A stretch of DNA of 64,000 nt from an uncultured Acidimicrobiales bacterium. GTDB lineage: Bacteria; Actinomycetota; Acidimicrobiia; Acidimicrobiales; SZUA-35. The notes beneath the pieces were generated by a model that saw only the letters and a program-made list of their open reading frames with translations, was not told where the DNA came from and made no database searches. The stretch covers positions 62,001 through 126,000 of the forward strand of contig CAKZXA010000010.1 of NCBI GenBank assembly GCA_937922045.1. The letters run 5' to 3'. Shown one piece after another: positions 27,854 through 36,564 of the stretch (position 1 is the stretch's first letter; every line of letters begins with the position of its first letter). The position numbers were made by a program, and so were the translations under genes.

Positions 27854-28267
27854 ATGGCTATGCAGATCGAGTTTGTTTCACCAGAGGACATCCTCTATTC
27901 GGGTGAGGGCACCCAGGTGGTTGCCCGTACCCGAGGTGGCGGCGAGCTTGCCTTCCTCACGGGCCATGAACCCTTCATCGGGTCGCTTGTACCGTGCGAG
28001 GTCAGGGTTACCGAAGCCAGCGGTGATGTGAAACGATTCGCCGTGCGCGGCGGTTTCGTATCGGTTACCAGGGCGGAGGTCACGGTGCTGTCCGAAGCTG
28101 CCATTCCGGCTGGTGACATCGACGTCTCCCAGGCCCAGGCCGATCTGGCGGCTGCTCAAGCCGCCGAGGTCGAGAATCCCGAAGATCCATACGCTCGGGA
28201 AGATCGAGTGTGGGCTGAGCTTCGGCTTCAAGCGGCCGGCCAGGGCGACGCAAGCGTCGCTCATTAG
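27854..28267 (+). CDS. atpC: F1Fo ATP synthase subunit epsilon
   Basis: Inhibitory rotor subunit, 137 residues. The N-terminal beta-sandwich shows MQIEFVSPEDILYSGEGTQVVARTRGGGELAFLTGHEPF, with the FLxGHEP family motif. The C-terminal helical part is alanine-rich and ends with a short extra tail. ATG 27854 is preceded by GGGAG. It closes the operon, with a candidate terminator 50 bp downstream. Confidence 0.94.
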   Translation: MAMQIEFVSPEDILYSGEGTQVVARTRGGGELAFLTGHEPFIGSLVPCEVRVTEASGDVKRFAVRGGFVSVTRAEVTVLSEAAIPAGDIDVSQAQADLAAAQAAEVENPEDPYAREDRVWAELRLQAAGQGDASVAH

Positions 28268-28316
28268 TCACACGTCGACGGCGGCTTAGTCGCCGAACCA
28301 ACGACATCAATCGAAA

Positions 28317-28369
28317 ATCGGGGTCGGTTCCGCGAGCTTCAGAGTTCAGGGCCCGGCCCCGATGTGTTT
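28317..28369. terminator. Bidirectional terminator candidate after the atp operon
   Basis: TCGGGGTCGG (28317-28326) pairs with CCGGCCCCGA (28352-28361), nine Watson-Crick pairs plus one G-T. TGTGTTTT follows on the plus strand, and the complement of AAAA (28313-28316) gives a T-run on the minus strand. It sits between converging atpC and azlD, so it could serve both. The loop is long (25 bases). Confidence 0.5.
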
Positions 28370-28390
28370 TGACAGCACCTCGGCACGGCT

Positions 28391-28696
28391 TCAGGTGATG
28401 AATCGAAGCCCAGCGGTGACCAGGGCGGCGGCGGCCACGACAAGGGCGAGCGGCGCTCGTCGCCAGACCAAGAATCCGGCAACGGCTAGGCCAGCGGCCC
28501 GCTCGTCGATGACGACTCGGTCTCCGATCGTGAAGGTCAGTTGCACGATTACACCGGCCACGACTGCGGCTGGTAGTAGATCGGCCAGAACAGCCAGCCT
28601 GGAGCGTTGAGCGAGCAGTGGCCCGGCGAGGAACATGCCGGACAGGCGCTGGGCGGCAACGCCCGCTGACAAGGCGAGTATGATCAGCCAGCTCAT
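28391..28696 (-). CDS. azlD: AzlD branched-chain amino acid exporter subunit
   Basis: Small hydrophobic partner of AzlC, 101 residues with about four membrane helices (MSWLIILALSAGVAAQRL first). Together they export branched-chain amino acids or their analogs. ATG 28696 overlaps the azlC stop by ATGA, a coupling typical of this pair. The segment LVWRRAPLALVVAAAALVTAGLRF at the end matches the family's last helix. Confidence 0.85.
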   Translation of the reverse strand: MSWLIILALSAGVAAQRLSGMFLAGPLLAQRSRLAVLADLLPAAVVAGVIVQLTFTIGDRVVIDERAAGLAVAGFLVWRRAPLALVVAAAALVTAGLRFIT

Positions 28697-29391
28697 GGTG
28701 CATCCTCCGTCGATGTCTTCCTGGCCAGGAGGAAGGCGGCAGCGGCCCCTAGGGCGCTCAGAAGGATCGGAACGCCGCCAGGGGTGAACGGAATGGCCAT
28801 CACGCAAATCGCAGCACCGAGCAAGGCCGCCGTGAGCCCATCTCGACGTCGCAAGAGGGCGCCGATGATGGCTAACAAGGCGGCTGGAAAGACAGCATCG
28901 AGGCCGAGAGCAGCGCTGTTCTCGGTCACGTTGCCGAGCAGGATGCCAACCACGCAGCCCGTCCACCATCCGATCATGAGCGATGCGGTTACTCGCCAGA
29001 AAACTCGGCGAACGTTGTCGGGCTCGGCTTGTTGTATGGCAAGGGCAACGTTGGGGTCGAAACAGTTGACGGCGGCCGCCGCCCGCTCGAGCGGTGGTCC
29101 TTCGTAGCGAGAGCCCAGGCTGGAGGCCAGAATGCCGAACCGTGAGGCTACGAGCCATCCACTCAGCACGCCGACGAGAGCCGAACCGTCGGCGGCCTGC
29201 ACCGCCAGATAGGCGAGTTGGGTGGTCGCTGAGTAGATGAGGAGGGCGGCCGTCATTGTGCGGGCCGCGGAGACCCCAGCCTCGACCATGGCCACGCTCA
29301 CCGTCACACCAACCGCAAAGTAGGCGAAGGTAAAGGTGGCGTAGTCGCCCGCCCCCGGGACGGGCGTCGTCGGTGTTGCCGCTGTGCTCAA
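28693..29391 (-). CDS. azlC: AzlC branched-chain amino acid exporter subunit
   Basis: Large permease subunit of the AzlCD exporter, 232 residues if translation starts at TTG 29391, which matches the family's usual length. The frame stays open upstream toward 29571, but that part is antisense to the start of the next gene and does not look like protein. Family features include an early FAVGVTVSVAMVEAG helix, the ATTQLAYLAVQAADGSA segment and FDPNVALA in the middle. No ATG is available near the expected N-terminus. Confidence 0.82.
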   Translation of the reverse strand: MSTAATPTTPVPGAGDYATFTFAYFAVGVTVSVAMVEAGVSAARTMTAALLIYSATTQLAYLAVQAADGSALVGVLSGWLVASRFGILASSLGSRYEGPPLERAAAAVNCFDPNVALAIQQAEPDNVRRVFWRVTASLMIGWWTGCVVGILLGNVTENSAALGLDAVFPAALLAIIGALLRRRDGLTAALLGAAICVMAIPFTPGGVPILLSALGAAAAFLLARKTSTEDAP

Positions 29392-29523
29392 GGTGGGCTC
29401 AGGGTACGACAGTGGAGCGGTGTCGGCAAGGAGCGATGGGTTGTTCGGGTTGCAGCGGTGCCCGGGGGAGCGACCGCTGCCATCGGGTTCGGTGTCGGGC
29501 TTCTGGGGCACTAGGTTTGCGGG

Positions 29524-31098
29524 ATGGATGTACGAACCTTGATGCGACGGTCGGCGCAGTTTCACGCCCACTATCCGGCGATCGTCGAAGCAGGACTGAG
29601 CGAGACCCGCCGCCTCACCTACCAGCAGGCGTGGGAGCGCGGTTTACGCCTGGCCAACGGCTTGCTCGCCCTCGGTTTAGAACCGGGGGACCGCGTTGGC
29701 GTGTTGGAGGACAACACGCTCGAATCGGTCGACTTCTTCTGTGGCACGGCGGCGGCCAATCTGGTGCGGGTACCGCTCTATCCACGCAACAGCAGCGAAG
29801 CTCACGAACATATGCTTTCGCACACGGGTTGTCGCGCCGTTGTTGTCTCAGCCTCGCATGCGGCAGCCGTTGCTGGCCTGGTCGACACCGTCGATGGTCT
29901 GGACCATGTCCTTGTCCGAGACGAGAGCTACGAGGACTGGCTGGCGGCCCAACCAGCGACCGACCCCGACCCCGAGGTAGCCGAGGACGACTGGTTCATC
30001 ATCCGTCACACCGGCGGCACGACCGGCCTGGCCAAAGGGGTGGGTTACACCCACAAGATGTGGCTCGACGCCGGTCGGGACTGGTTCTACAACTTTCCAC
30101 CGGTCGAGTTGGGAGATGTGTGCCAGCACGCCGGACCGATCTCCCATGGCTCGGGCTACCTGTTCACCCCGATGTGGCTTTCGGGCGGGACGAACCTGCT
30201 GATTCCCAACTTCGAGCCTGACCACGTCATCGAGGTTATGGAACGGGAGCACGTGGCCTACGGTTTCCTCGTGCCAGCCATGCTCAACGCGCTCGTACGC
30301 CACGACTCGGCCCGCTCGCGCGATTGGTCAGCGCTCAAATGCGTCCAGATCGGGGGCGCCCCAACCGTCGACGACACAGCCCTGCTGGCTCGCGACGTGC
30401 TTGGGCCGGTCCTCTATCAGGGCTACGGCCAGACCGAAGCGGTGCCTATCACCATGATGGGCCCAGCCGAATGGTTCAGCCAGATCGAAGGATCAAACCC
30501 TCTCCGCTCGGCGGGACGGCCACTTCCCTTCGGAGATCTGGCCATCGTCGATCCTGAGTCGACCGGTGAACGGATCGAGGAGCTGCCGGTTGGGGCTGAG
30601 GGCGAGATCGCCATTCGCTGCGACGGCCAGATGATGGGGTTTTGGAACAACCCGGAAGCGACCGCCGAACGGATGCGGGATGGCTGGGTTCTCACCGGCG
30701 ACATCGGCATGCTGGACCAGAACGGCTATCTCTACGTGCTTGACCGCAAGGACGACATGATCATCTCCGGCGGATTCAATATCTGGCCCGCCGAATTGGA
30801 GAATGTCCTGACCGATCATCCAGCGGTGGCTGAGGCCGCTGTGTTCGGCGTGCCGAGCGAGCGCTGGGGAGAGACCCCTCACGCCGTTGTGTGTCTGAAC
30901 GTCGGCGTGGATCCGAGCGAGGTCGACACCGATGAACTCATCGCTCTGTGCGCCGATCGGCTTGGTTCTTACAAGAAACCGTCGATAGTGGAACTAACCA
31001 CCGAACCGTTACCCAAGTCGCCGGTAGGCAAACTCGCTCGCAAAGTGCTGCGAGAGCCACACTGGGCGGGTCACGACCGGCGGGTAGCAGGCAACTAG
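29524..31098 (+). CDS. AMP-dependent acyl-CoA synthetase
   Basis: ANL-superfamily ligase of 524 residues that activates a carboxylic acid to its acyl-AMP and then acyl-CoA. Motifs in order: HTGGTTGLAKG near 162-172 (AMP binding), YGQTEAVP, the hinge GDIGMLDQNGYLYVLDRKDDMI with Asp and Arg, and the C-terminal catalytic lysine in PKSPVGKLARKVLRE. It is divergent from azlCD by about 130 bp. The substrate cannot be told; similarity to long-chain and benzoate/cyclohexane carboxylate ligases is general. Confidence 0.9.
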   Translation: MDVRTLMRRSAQFHAHYPAIVEAGLSETRRLTYQQAWERGLRLANGLLALGLEPGDRVGVLEDNTLESVDFFCGTAAANLVRVPLYPRNSSEAHEHMLSHTGCRAVVVSASHAAAVAGLVDTVDGLDHVLVRDESYEDWLAAQPATDPDPEVAEDDWFIIRHTGGTTGLAKGVGYTHKMWLDAGRDWFYNFPPVELGDVCQHAGPISHGSGYLFTPMWLSGGTNLLIPNFEPDHVIEVMEREHVAYGFLVPAMLNALVRHDSARSRDWSALKCVQIGGAPTVDDTALLARDVLGPVLYQGYGQTEAVPITMMGPAEWFSQIEGSNPLRSAGRPLPFGDLAIVDPESTGERIEELPVGAEGEIAIRCDGQMMGFWNNPEATAERMRDGWVLTGDIGMLDQNGYLYVLDRKDDMIISGGFNIWPAELENVLTDHPAVAEAAVFGVPSERWGETPHAVVCLNVGVDPSEVDTDELIALCADRLGSYKKPSIVELTTEPLPKSPVGKLARKVLREPHWAGHDRRVAGN

Positions 31099-31194
31099 GA
31101 ACTAGGATGATGCAGTCGTAAGAGGCGACATCCCAGCTGCTGACACCACAGCTACTACCACAGTCACTAGGCAGACAGTAAGGACGCTGAACCA

Positions 31195-32172
31195 ATGATC
31201 TCTGGATGGGTTTCCCCGGGGCGAGACTTGGCCCTTGAGCTGGTTCGTACCACAGAGGCCGCGGCTATTGCCGGGGCCCGCTGGCTCGGCCGAGGCGACA
31301 AGATCGCCGCTGACCAGGCCGCCGTCGATGCTATGCGCGCTGTGCTGAGCGATGTGCAGATGGAAGGCACCGTCATCATCGGTGAAGGCGAGAAAGACGA
31401 AGCCCCGATGCTCTACAACGGGGAGGTCGTCGGCAACGGCCAGGCTCCCCACGTCGATGTCGCTGTCGACCCTATCGATGGCACCACCCTCACCGCCACC
31501 GGCCGTGACGGGGCCATCGCGGTGATCGCGGTAGCCGAACGGGGCACCATGTTCGATCCGGGTCCCGCCGTCTATATGGAAAAGCTTGCCGTCGGCCCAG
31601 AGGGTGCAGGCATCGTCGACATTCGCCTGCCGGTCGACAAGAACCTGCGAGCGTTGGCCAAGGCCAGAGGCAAATCGATTCGCGATCTGAACGCCATGGT
31701 TTTGGATCGGCCTCGCCACGCCCAGCTGATCGCCGACATCCGCACCACCGGCGCCCGAATCACGCTCATCCAAGACGGCGACGTGGCCGGGGCCATCGCA
31801 ACCGCCTGGCCGGAGTCGGGAGTCGACATCCTCTTCGGCATCGGTGGCACCCCTGAAGGTGTGATTGCGGCCGCTGCGCTGAAGAGCATGGGTGGCGATC
31901 TGCAAGGCAGGCTCTGGCCTCGTAACGAGGAGGAGCGCGAGGCGGTTGAGGACGCCGGCTTCGACGTGGACAAGATCATCGGTCTCGACGACCTGATCTC
32001 GTCGGACAACTGCTTCTTTGCGGCCACAGGTATCAGCAGCGGCTCCCTTTTGAAGGGCGTGACCTTCGGAACGTCATCGGTAACAACCCAATCGCTGGTC
32101 ATGCGCGCTAGCTCTGGAACGGTACGGCTCATCGAAGCCTTTCACCGTCCAGAAAAGGTAGCGAAGCTCTAA
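31195..32172 (+). CDS. glpX: Fructose-1,6-bisphosphatase class II
   Basis: Gluconeogenic phosphatase of the GlpX family, 325 residues. IIGEGEKDEAPML and DPIDGTT (92-98) provide the metal and phosphate sites, and GIGGTPEGVIAAAALK and FAATGISSGSLLKGV are typical. No other FBPase is in the window; in actinobacteria this class usually does the job alone. ATG 31195 was chosen because MISGWVSPGRDLALELVR resembles the family's first helix. Confidence 0.95.
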   Translation: MISGWVSPGRDLALELVRTTEAAAIAGARWLGRGDKIAADQAAVDAMRAVLSDVQMEGTVIIGEGEKDEAPMLYNGEVVGNGQAPHVDVAVDPIDGTTLTATGRDGAIAVIAVAERGTMFDPGPAVYMEKLAVGPEGAGIVDIRLPVDKNLRALAKARGKSIRDLNAMVLDRPRHAQLIADIRTTGARITLIQDGDVAGAIATAWPESGVDILFGIGGTPEGVIAAAALKSMGGDLQGRLWPRNEEEREAVEDAGFDVDKIIGLDDLISSDNCFFAATGISSGSLLKGVTFGTSSVTTQSLVMRASSGTVRLIEAFHRPEKVAKL

Positions 32173-32224
32173 ACCGTCGAAGCCAAATGGCCGCAATGGG
32201 TGTCGTGCAGTAAAACGTACGGCT

Positions 32225-33709
32225 ATGACATCGGCGATCACCACGGCCAAGAAAATGCCAAGCGGAACAGTTGCGCGCCTCTTCGCTGCGTCGGCCTCAA
32301 CCATCGTCGACGATGAAGGCACGATTGAGGCTGCCGCTCTTGTGGCCGAAGGCGCCCAGTGGGCGGCTCAATGGCGCGATGCAGGCCTACAGCCCGGTGA
32401 TCGTGTTGCCCTCTGGCAGGCGAACAGTCGAACCTATCTGCGGGCCTTGCTGGCGTGCAGTGTTGGCGGCTACGTTGCTGTCTCGGTCAACACCCGATGG
32501 AGCGACCAGGAGGCCACACGCCTCATGGAGCGCTCAGGAGCGGCCGCGCTGATTGCCGATCGAGAGGGCACGAGTGGGCTTACCCCTGTCGTCGCTTTCG
32601 ACCCGGCGGCGGTTGCCGTGGCCGAAGCGGCATGGGCAGACGCCGAGAGCCCGTTTGTGATCTTCACTACCTCAGGCACCACCGGCGAGCCCAAGATGGT
32701 ACTGCACCGCCAGCGGTCGATCGCCGTCCACGGCCCTGAGGCGGCCGACGCTCTTGGCTACAAGCCCGATCAGCAGGTGCTGGTGGCCATGCCGCTTTGC
32801 GGAGTGTTCGGTCTTTCCAGCTTCACCGCGGCGGTAGCCGGAGGCGCCACGATCCATCTTCCCTCCAAGATCGACCCCGTCGACATGGCGGCCCTTGTCG
32901 AACGGGAACAGATCTGGTCGGTGAACGCCTCCGACGATTTCTATCATCGCGTCCTCGACACCGAACACGATCTGTCGACGATTGGTTTGGGCGGCTTTGC
33001 CCGATTCAACACGAGTCTCGATGGCATCGTGGAACGGGCTGAGCAGCGAGGGGTTCGACTAGTCGGGCTGTATGGCATGAGCGAAGTTCAGGCCCTCTTC
33101 AGCGCCCGCCAGAGTGCCCTGCCGATAGCCGAGCGGCAGATGCCAGGAGGAACCGTTGTGAGCCCCGACGGTGGTGCTCGCGTGGTTGACGGCGAGCTCC
33201 AGGTTCGCGGCCCGAGCATGTTTGCCGGCTATCTACACGAAGGGGGCGCCAGCATCGACGAGGCCAAGACAGCGCTCGCCTTCACCGATGACGGCTGGTT
33301 CCGAACCGGTGACGCTGCTGTCGAGCAGGACCCCGTCGGCGATTCCGATACCTTCGTCTTCACCGCGCGCATGGGCGATGTGTTGCGCATCGGCGGTTTT
33401 CTTGTCTCTCCCAGCGAGATCGAGCGGGTCATCCTGGGGCTTGACGGGATCGTCGAAGCTCAGGTGGTGGCCGTCGACCGCCCAACCGGGGCTCGTCCGG
33501 TGGCCTTCATCACCGGTTCAAACCCTCCTGAAGAGTCAGCGGTCATCGCCCACTGTCGGAACGAGTTGGCCACCTTCAAGTGCCCCGTCCGGGTGGTTCA
33601 CCTTGAGCGCATGCCGATCACGCCATCGGCCAACGGCACCAAGATCCAGAAGGTCACGTTGCGCGAGCAGGGAGCGGCCCTCCTCGATGCTGAGAGGTAC
33701 ACCACATGA
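32225..33709 (+). CDS. AMP-dependent acyl-CoA ligase
   Basis: ANL ligase of 494 residues with TTSGTTGEPK at 148-157, YGMSEVQAL, GDAAVEQDPVGDSDTFVFTARMGDVLRIGGFLVSP in the hinge, and a C-terminal catalytic lysine in NGTKIQKVTLRE. It is divergent from the other ligase in the window. Its TGA overlaps the ATG of an LLM-type oxidoreductase (33706-33709), so the two are co-translated and may act on the same acid or on a cofactor-dependent fatty acid route. Substrate unknown. Confidence 0.88.
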   Translation: MTSAITTAKKMPSGTVARLFAASASTIVDDEGTIEAAALVAEGAQWAAQWRDAGLQPGDRVALWQANSRTYLRALLACSVGGYVAVSVNTRWSDQEATRLMERSGAAALIADREGTSGLTPVVAFDPAAVAVAEAAWADAESPFVIFTTSGTTGEPKMVLHRQRSIAVHGPEAADALGYKPDQQVLVAMPLCGVFGLSSFTAAVAGGATIHLPSKIDPVDMAALVEREQIWSVNASDDFYHRVLDTEHDLSTIGLGGFARFNTSLDGIVERAEQRGVRLVGLYGMSEVQALFSARQSALPIAERQMPGGTVVSPDGGARVVDGELQVRGPSMFAGYLHEGGASIDEAKTALAFTDDGWFRTGDAAVEQDPVGDSDTFVFTARMGDVLRIGGFLVSPSEIERVILGLDGIVEAQVVAVDRPTGARPVAFITGSNPPEESAVIAHCRNELATFKCPVRVVHLERMPITPSANGTKIQKVTLREQGAALLDAERYTT

Positions 33710-34551
33710 AGTTTGGTTTTGTTCTCCCCAACAACTGGGGACTCGAAGACCCAGCGTTCGTCATCGATCTCGCGGTCGAAGCCGAAGAACGGGGCTTTGA
33801 TTCAGTGTGGGTCAATCATCACATCGCCAACGTTGGTTACATCGGTGATCGGCTTGGTTCGCGTCCCTACTACGACGCCCTGACCGTGCTCACGTGGGCT
33901 GCGGCCCGCACCACCGAGGTGGGTCTCGGAACATCGGTCTTGGTCGTTCCTTACCTTCATCCGCTGGTGACGGCGAAGGCGCTAGCCACAATCGATCAGC
34001 TCAGCGGCGGACGGGTCATCGCCGGCCTCGGTGTTGGCTCACTTCCGGAGGAGAATGAGGTGCTTGGCCTCGACTACGAGAACCGGGGTGCCTACGCCGA
34101 CGAGTTCATCGAGGTGATGCGAGCCGCCTGGTCTGAAGGGTTGTCGTCGCACCACGGCCCGCTCTTCGGCTTCGAGGAAGTGGCCATTGCGCCCAACCCG
34201 GCCCAGAATCCGCTGCCGATCTGGGTCGGCGGTTCCGGCGCCCGCGCCCGAAGCCGCGCCGTGACCTACGGCCAGGGCTGGCACCCTTTGTGCTCGCTCG
34301 AAGGGCTGAAACGGCGCATGCCCACCCTCGACGATGCCCTTGCCGCCGCCGGTCGTTCCCGCACCAAGTCTGGCCCTGATGGAGGTTTCGTTGTGGCGCC
34401 CCGGGTCGATGTGTCAGCACTAGCGGACACTGCAGCAGTGAACGCTTGGCACGAGGCCGGCGCCGACCAATTGATTGTGATGACGAACACGGCGGACCCC
34501 GACGAGATCCGGGCTGGCCTGGCCCATGCGGCCGGACTGCTAGGCGACTGA
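33706..34551 (+). CDS. LLM-class (probably F420-dependent) oxidoreductase
   Basis: Bacterial luciferase-like TIM barrel, 281 residues. It begins MKFGFVLPNNWGLEDP, has the DSVWVNHHI element, then GLGTSVLVVPYLHPLVTAKALATIDQLSGGRVIAGLGVGS, the standard signature of the F420 branch. PLPIWVGGSGARARSRAV is the later family motif. The flavin type (FMN or F420) is inferred from relatives. It is coupled to an acyl-CoA ligase by a 4-bp overlap. Confidence 0.88.
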   Translation: MKFGFVLPNNWGLEDPAFVIDLAVEAEERGFDSVWVNHHIANVGYIGDRLGSRPYYDALTVLTWAAARTTEVGLGTSVLVVPYLHPLVTAKALATIDQLSGGRVIAGLGVGSLPEENEVLGLDYENRGAYADEFIEVMRAAWSEGLSSHHGPLFGFEEVAIAPNPAQNPLPIWVGGSGARARSRAVTYGQGWHPLCSLEGLKRRMPTLDDALAAAGRSRTKSGPDGGFVVAPRVDVSALADTAAVNAWHEAGADQLIVMTNTADPDEIRAGLAHAAGLLGD

Positions 34552-34608
34552 GGCAGGGCGGTCAACCGGCGGCAGTCAACCAGGGCTGTTTCGCATAGGC
34601 TGACGGTC

Positions 34609-35667
34609 GTGAGCGGCTCGAGCGGGTTCTATATTCCATCGCTCGACGGCCTTCGAGCCGTATCGATAGCCATCGTTTTCGTGTCGCACGCCGGTTTGAC
34701 CATGATCCCTGGTGGTTTTGGCGTCACGGTGTTTTTCTTCCTGAGCGGCTACCTCATCACCACCTTGCTTCGCCGAGAGTTCGAAGCGACCGGCACGGTT
34801 AGCTTTCGCAAGTTCTACTGGCGGCGAGTGTGGCGGATCTTTCCACCGATGTACACCGCCTTGGTGTTCGCCACTGCCGTGTCGCTTGCCGGTCTCACGC
34901 TCGGCACGCCGACCGTTGAGGCCGTTTCGCTCCAAGCCCTACATCTCACCAACTACGCCATCATCGACGGCCAAAGCGGGGATATGCCCTTTGGCAGCCA
35001 GGTGTTCTGGTCCCTCGCTATCGAGGAGCACTTCTACCTGCTGTTTCCGGTTGTGGCCCTGTTCCTGCTGCGCCGATTCGATCGACGGCACCAGGCCCTA
35101 GCCCTTCTTGCGACGTGTGGCCTTGTGCTTTGTTGGCGGATCGCGCTGGTGACGGCGTTCGGCGCTTCGCCCGATCGAATCTTCTACGCCACCGACACAC
35201 GAATCGACGCCATCCTGTTCGGCTGTGCCATGGGTCTATACCACAACCCGATGCTCGACGGAGGAGCGCTCTGGTCGAAACGCAAGGCCCTCGGTGCCGC
35301 TGCTGCCTCAACGTTGGTCGTGGTCGTAACCATGGTGGTGCGCCACGACCTGTTCCGCGAAACCCTGAGGTACTCGATCCAGTCGATGGCCCTAGCCCCC
35401 TTGTTCTACGCTGCCATTCAACACCCTGGTCTAGGGCCGTTTCGCTGGCTCAACCTTAAGCCGGTGAGGTTCGTCGGGGTGTTGAGCTACTCGCTGTACC
35501 TCGTCCATCACGTCGTCATTCTGGCGATCTGGAAGTTCCAACCCACGATTCCAACACCGATCATGATCGTGGTGGCCGGACCGATTGCGCTGGCCTTGGC
35601 CTACGTGATCTACCGCGTCGTTGAGCAGCCATCGGCACGAATCCGTCGGCGGTACGCGTCGATGTAG
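34609..35667 (+). CDS. Acyltransferase family 3 membrane protein (OafA/YrhL-like)
   Basis: Integral membrane O-acyltransferase of 352 residues from GTG 34609, with about ten helices. The catalytic His27 lies in VFVSHAGL and the second family motif is FWSLAIEEHFYLLFP. These enzymes acetylate or acylate cell-surface polysaccharides, glycolipids or antibiotics. There is no fused SGNH domain and no polysaccharide gene next to it, so the acceptor is not evident. Confidence 0.9.
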   Translation: MSGSSGFYIPSLDGLRAVSIAIVFVSHAGLTMIPGGFGVTVFFFLSGYLITTLLRREFEATGTVSFRKFYWRRVWRIFPPMYTALVFATAVSLAGLTLGTPTVEAVSLQALHLTNYAIIDGQSGDMPFGSQVFWSLAIEEHFYLLFPVVALFLLRRFDRRHQALALLATCGLVLCWRIALVTAFGASPDRIFYATDTRIDAILFGCAMGLYHNPMLDGGALWSKRKALGAAAASTLVVVVTMVVRHDLFRETLRYSIQSMALAPLFYAAIQHPGLGPFRWLNLKPVRFVGVLSYSLYLVHHVVILAIWKFQPTIPTPIMIVVAGPIALALAYVIYRVVEQPSARIRRRYASM

Positions 35668-35681
35668 GCGCGCCACGATGG

Positions 35682-36524
35682 CTACTCAGGGATGACGGTT
35701 GAGGCGACATCGGGTGAGGCCTCGGGATAGCGCATCTTGAGCGCCTTCAAGGTCTGGATGATGATCTCCGAGACGACGATATTGCGATACCACTTGCGGT
35801 TGGCGGGTACGACATACCAGGGAGCGGATTCGGTGCTTGTCCGCTGCAGAGCGTCTTGGAAGGCGTCCTGGTAGTCGTCCCAACGGGAGCGGGCCTGCAT
35901 GTCAGCCGGTTCGAACTTCCAGTTCTTGTCGGCCTCGTCGAGGCGGGCCTGGAAACGCTCCCTTTGTTCCTCTTTGGAGATGTGCAGAAAGATCTTGATG
36001 ATGGTGGTGCCCTCGTCGGCCAACATCTGTTCGAAGTTGACGATGTGGTCGTAGCGTTTCTCCCAGCGCTTGGCTGGGACCAGCTCTTCAACGCGCACGA
36101 CGAGAACGTCCTCGTAGTGGCTGCGGTTGAAGATGACCAGCTCACCATTTCCTGGCACCTCGGAGTGAATGCGCCAGAGATAGTCGTGCGAGAGTTCTAG
36201 CGACGACGGCTTCTTAAAGGCTGCGACCCTGACGCCACTAGGATTCACGCCGTCGAAGACGTGCTTGATGGTTGAATCTTTGCCCCCGGCATCCATGGCT
36301 TGGAGTACGACGAGGACTCGGTGTTTACCTTCGGCCCACAGGAGCTCCTGGAGCTCTTCTAGCTCACTGTTGAGTGCGGCAGCGTACTGCTTGCCACCGT
36401 CCTTGTCGGAGGATTCCCAAAAGTGGGTTATCTCGGGGTCGATGTCGGCAAGGTCGAGACCTTTGCCCGGCTTGACCCGAAAGTGGTCGATATCGAACGG
36501 CGTCAACGCTTTTTGGGCAGCCAT
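35682..36524 (-). CDS. ppk2: Polyphosphate kinase 2 family protein
   Basis: Uses polyphosphate to phosphorylate nucleotides (or the reverse), 280 residues. Walker A is AMDAGGKDST at 76-85, and the lid/Walker B region has NRSHYEDVLVVRVEEL near 133-148, both specific to PPK2. The C-terminal WYVVPANRKWYRNIVVSEII completes the family. ATG 36524 gives a standard length. It lies divergently from a J-domain gene, with only 40 bp and a palindrome between. It converges with the acyltransferase gene at 14 bp. Confidence 0.93.
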   Translation of the reverse strand: MAAQKALTPFDIDHFRVKPGKGLDLADIDPEITHFWESSDKDGGKQYAAALNSELEELQELLWAEGKHRVLVVLQAMDAGGKDSTIKHVFDGVNPSGVRVAAFKKPSSLELSHDYLWRIHSEVPGNGELVIFNRSHYEDVLVVRVEELVPAKRWEKRYDHIVNFEQMLADEGTTIIKIFLHISKEEQRERFQARLDEADKNWKFEPADMQARSRWDDYQDAFQDALQRTSTESAPWYVVPANRKWYRNIVVSEIIIQTLKALKMRYPEASPDVASTVIPE

Positions 36525-36534
36525 GAGTCTGAGC

Positions 36535-36547
36535 TTAACCGGGTTAA
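36535..36547. promoter_or_regulatory. 13-bp palindrome in the ppk2/J-domain divergent promoter
   Basis: TTAACC-G-GGTTAA is perfectly symmetric and lies 11 bp before the ppk2 start and 17 bp before the J-domain start, in a gap of only 40 bp. Its position would let one bound dimer control both genes. No cognate regulator gene is adjacent. Confidence 0.55.
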
Positions 36548-36564
36548 CCGCTACCGTTGAACGA